A stretch of 51,333 bases of DNA, taken from contig CAYMKL010000038.1 in the NCBI GenBank assembly GCA_964390805.1, positions 1 to 51,333 of the forward strand, in the 5' to 3' direction. The translations under genes were made by a program, and so were the position numbers. Under the pieces are notes generated by a model. It was not told the DNA's origin and ran no database searches. It saw only the letters and a list, made by a program, of their open reading frames with translations. Of the stretch, positions 50,262-51,333 are shown one piece after another (positions within the stretch are counted from its first letter, which is position 1; each line of letters starts with the position of its first letter). Source of the DNA: CAYMKL01 sp964390805 (lineage in GTDB: Bacteria > Chloroflexota > Anaerolineae > VGOG01).

Positions 50262-51266
50262 ATGCGTGTTTCCATAAAGGACATCGCTCAGGCGGCTGGC
50301 GTCTCGCACTCCACGGTTTCTCGCGCCTTGAGCGATAGCCCCCTGGTGAAAACCGAGACCAAAGCCCTCATCCAACACCTGGCCCAGGAGATGGGCTACA
50401 CCCCCGACGCCATCGCCCGTGGCCTGGTGACACGACAGACCCGAACTGTGGGCGTCGTGGTGACCACCATCACCGACCCCTTCGTGGCCGAGGTGGTGCA
50501 GGGCATCGAAGACACAGCCCTCGAAAACGACTATTCCGTCATCCTGGCCAGCTCTGCTGCCGAGCCAGACCGCGAGGTGGCCGCCGTGGAGATGCTCCGC
50601 GCCAAGCGAGTGGACGGCGTCATGGTCACCTCCTCGCGGGTGGGCGCGCTCTACCTGGAGCACCTGGAGCGCATCGGCGTGCCGGTGGTGCTCATCAACA
50701 ACCACAACGAGCAGAGCGGGCGCTATACCTTTTCGGTGAGTGTGGACAACCAACACGGCGGCCGCCTGGCGACTCGACACCTCATCGAGCGGGGGCATCG
50801 CCGCATTGCCTACGTGTCTGGCACAACTGATCAAAGTGACAGCGCAGACCGACTGGCTGGTTATCGGCAGGCGCTGGAAGAGAACGACATCCCCTTCGAT
50901 CCGACCCTGGTTGTGCCCGGCAACGGTCGCCTCGACGGCGGTGAGCGGGCGCTGCACGTCTTAACAAGTTTGGCTAGCCCCCCTACGGCCGTTTTTTGTT
51001 ACAATGACATGACCGCCATCGGCTTGCTGCGTGCTGCCCGGCAGGCAGGGCTGTTTGTTCCGGATGACCTGGCTGTGGTTGGCTTTGACGATATTCCTCT
51101 TGCCTCGTACATCAATCCACCTCTTACGACCGTCGCCCAGCCTCAGCGGGACATGGGCCGGCAAGCCATGAGCATGGCTTTGACTCTGATGGCCGCTGAT
51201 GATTCGTCGCCTCCCTTATCCGATGTCGTGGTGAAAGGAAGGCTGATCGTGCGTGAGACAACGTGA
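50262..51266 (+). CDS. LacI-family transcriptional regulator
   Basis: The 334-residue regulator has the classic N-terminal HTH (IKDIAQAAGVSHSTVSRALS, residues 5-24) and hinge, then the periplasmic-binding-like sensor domain (VGVVVTTITDPFVAEVVQGI, FCYNDMTAIGLLRAARQAG, VVGFDDIPLASYINPPLTTV). GGGAG precedes ATG 50262; GTG 50241 lies in operator 2 and is rejected. It probably represses its own gene and perhaps the neighbouring sugar operon. Confidence 0.93.
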   Translation: MRVSIKDIAQAAGVSHSTVSRALSDSPLVKTETKALIQHLAQEMGYTPDAIARGLVTRQTRTVGVVVTTITDPFVAEVVQGIEDTALENDYSVILASSAAEPDREVAAVEMLRAKRVDGVMVTSSRVGALYLEHLERIGVPVVLINNHNEQSGRYTFSVSVDNQHGGRLATRHLIERGHRRIAYVSGTTDQSDSADRLAGYRQALEENDIPFDPTLVVPGNGRLDGGERALHVLTSLASPPTAVFCYNDMTAIGLLRAARQAGLFVPDDLAVVGFDDIPLASYINPPLTTVAQPQRDMGRQAMSMALTLMAADDSSPPLSDVVVKGRLIVRETT

Positions 51267-51297
51267 ACGTGAAGCGTGAAACCTTATTTTTGCGCAA

Positions 51298-51333
51298 AAC
51301 TCCAGGGGCTGTATTAATGCAACCCCCTGAGTT
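51298..51333 (+). repeat. Imperfect inverted repeat at the window end
   Basis: AACTC(C)CAGGGG at 51298-51308 is complementary to CCCCTGAGTT at 51324-51333 apart from one extra C. It may be part of a terminator or repeat continuing beyond the window. Confidence 0.4.

Noticed and set aside
1..51333. CRISPR array, tRNA, rRNA, integrase or transposase
   Set aside because: No regularly spaced repeats, cloverleaf, rRNA core or transposase/integrase motifs were seen by eye.

Overview
The window looks like a chromosomal segment of a free-living, chemo-organotrophic bacterium, most likely a Chloroflexota member of the Anaerolineae type. That guess rests on protein style and repeat style, not on a marker gene: solute-binding lipoproteins with long Glu/Lys/Val linkers, LysM-anchored binding proteins, many sugar-transport and sugar-isomerase genes, UroD-like methyltransferases, and abundant short palindromic intergenic repeats. 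No rRNA, tRNA, CRISPR array, integrase or transposase gene was found. Almost everything is on the + strand; the one clear exception is a GntR regulator at 17009-17719.

Region 1 (1-7685) is the most unusual. A promoter (67-95), a probable molybdenum/tungsten-cofactor (Moco) riboswitch (119-250) and an intrinsic terminator (269-301) precede a duplicated small HTH-like protein and a complete ECF-type importer (S component, fused double ATPase, EcfT). The S component carries an extracytoplasmic tail resembling the sulfite-oxidase-like (SUOX) molybdopterin-binding fold. Downstream are a membrane-anchored CxxCH protein, a phosphodiesterase lipoprotein with intact catalytic residues, and a lipoprotein made of two SUOX-like halves. 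I infer a pterin/Moco (or tungsten cofactor) capture and uptake system; the substrate is not proven by the sequence.

Region 2 (7700-16923) has two TIM-barrel sugar isomerases/epimerases, then an ABC importer operon whose binding protein is anchored by LysM. Two AbiEii-like toxin-antitoxin pairs sit between the permease and ATPase genes. A HAD phosphatase closes the operon.

Region 3 (17009-31323) is a catabolic cluster: a divergent GntR regulator, three near-identical zinc alcohol dehydrogenases alternating with an IolI/IolO-like epimerase and a Gfo/Idh oxidoreductase, then a creatininase-family hydrolase, a cyclase-family hydrolase, a TPP-dependent E1 alpha/beta pair, an iron-type alcohol dehydrogenase, a split transketolase and a UroD-family protein. 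The enzyme set resembles the Thermotoga-type inositol route (dehydrogenation twice, ring opening, epimerisation).

Region 4 (31334-46314) holds two sugar ABC importers. The first has a LysM binding protein whose ligand-binding domain is tandemly duplicated, with one single-domain ATPase and two different permeases. The second is a CUT1-type system preceded by a DeoR regulator. The two binding-protein genes share a homologous leader that includes the 3' end of the DeoR gene. MgtC-like, UroD-like, PfkB and unknown lipoprotein genes follow.

Region 5 (46311-51333) is an operon with its own promoter: isomerase, PfkB kinase, IolG-like inositol dehydrogenase and a second PfkB kinase. A LacI regulator follows, with two palindromic operators and an intrinsic terminator in its leader. 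Nine putative promoters in the window all show a 17-nt spacer. Short hairpins without T-tracts follow each of the three solute-binding-protein genes, which fits differential expression within the transport operons.
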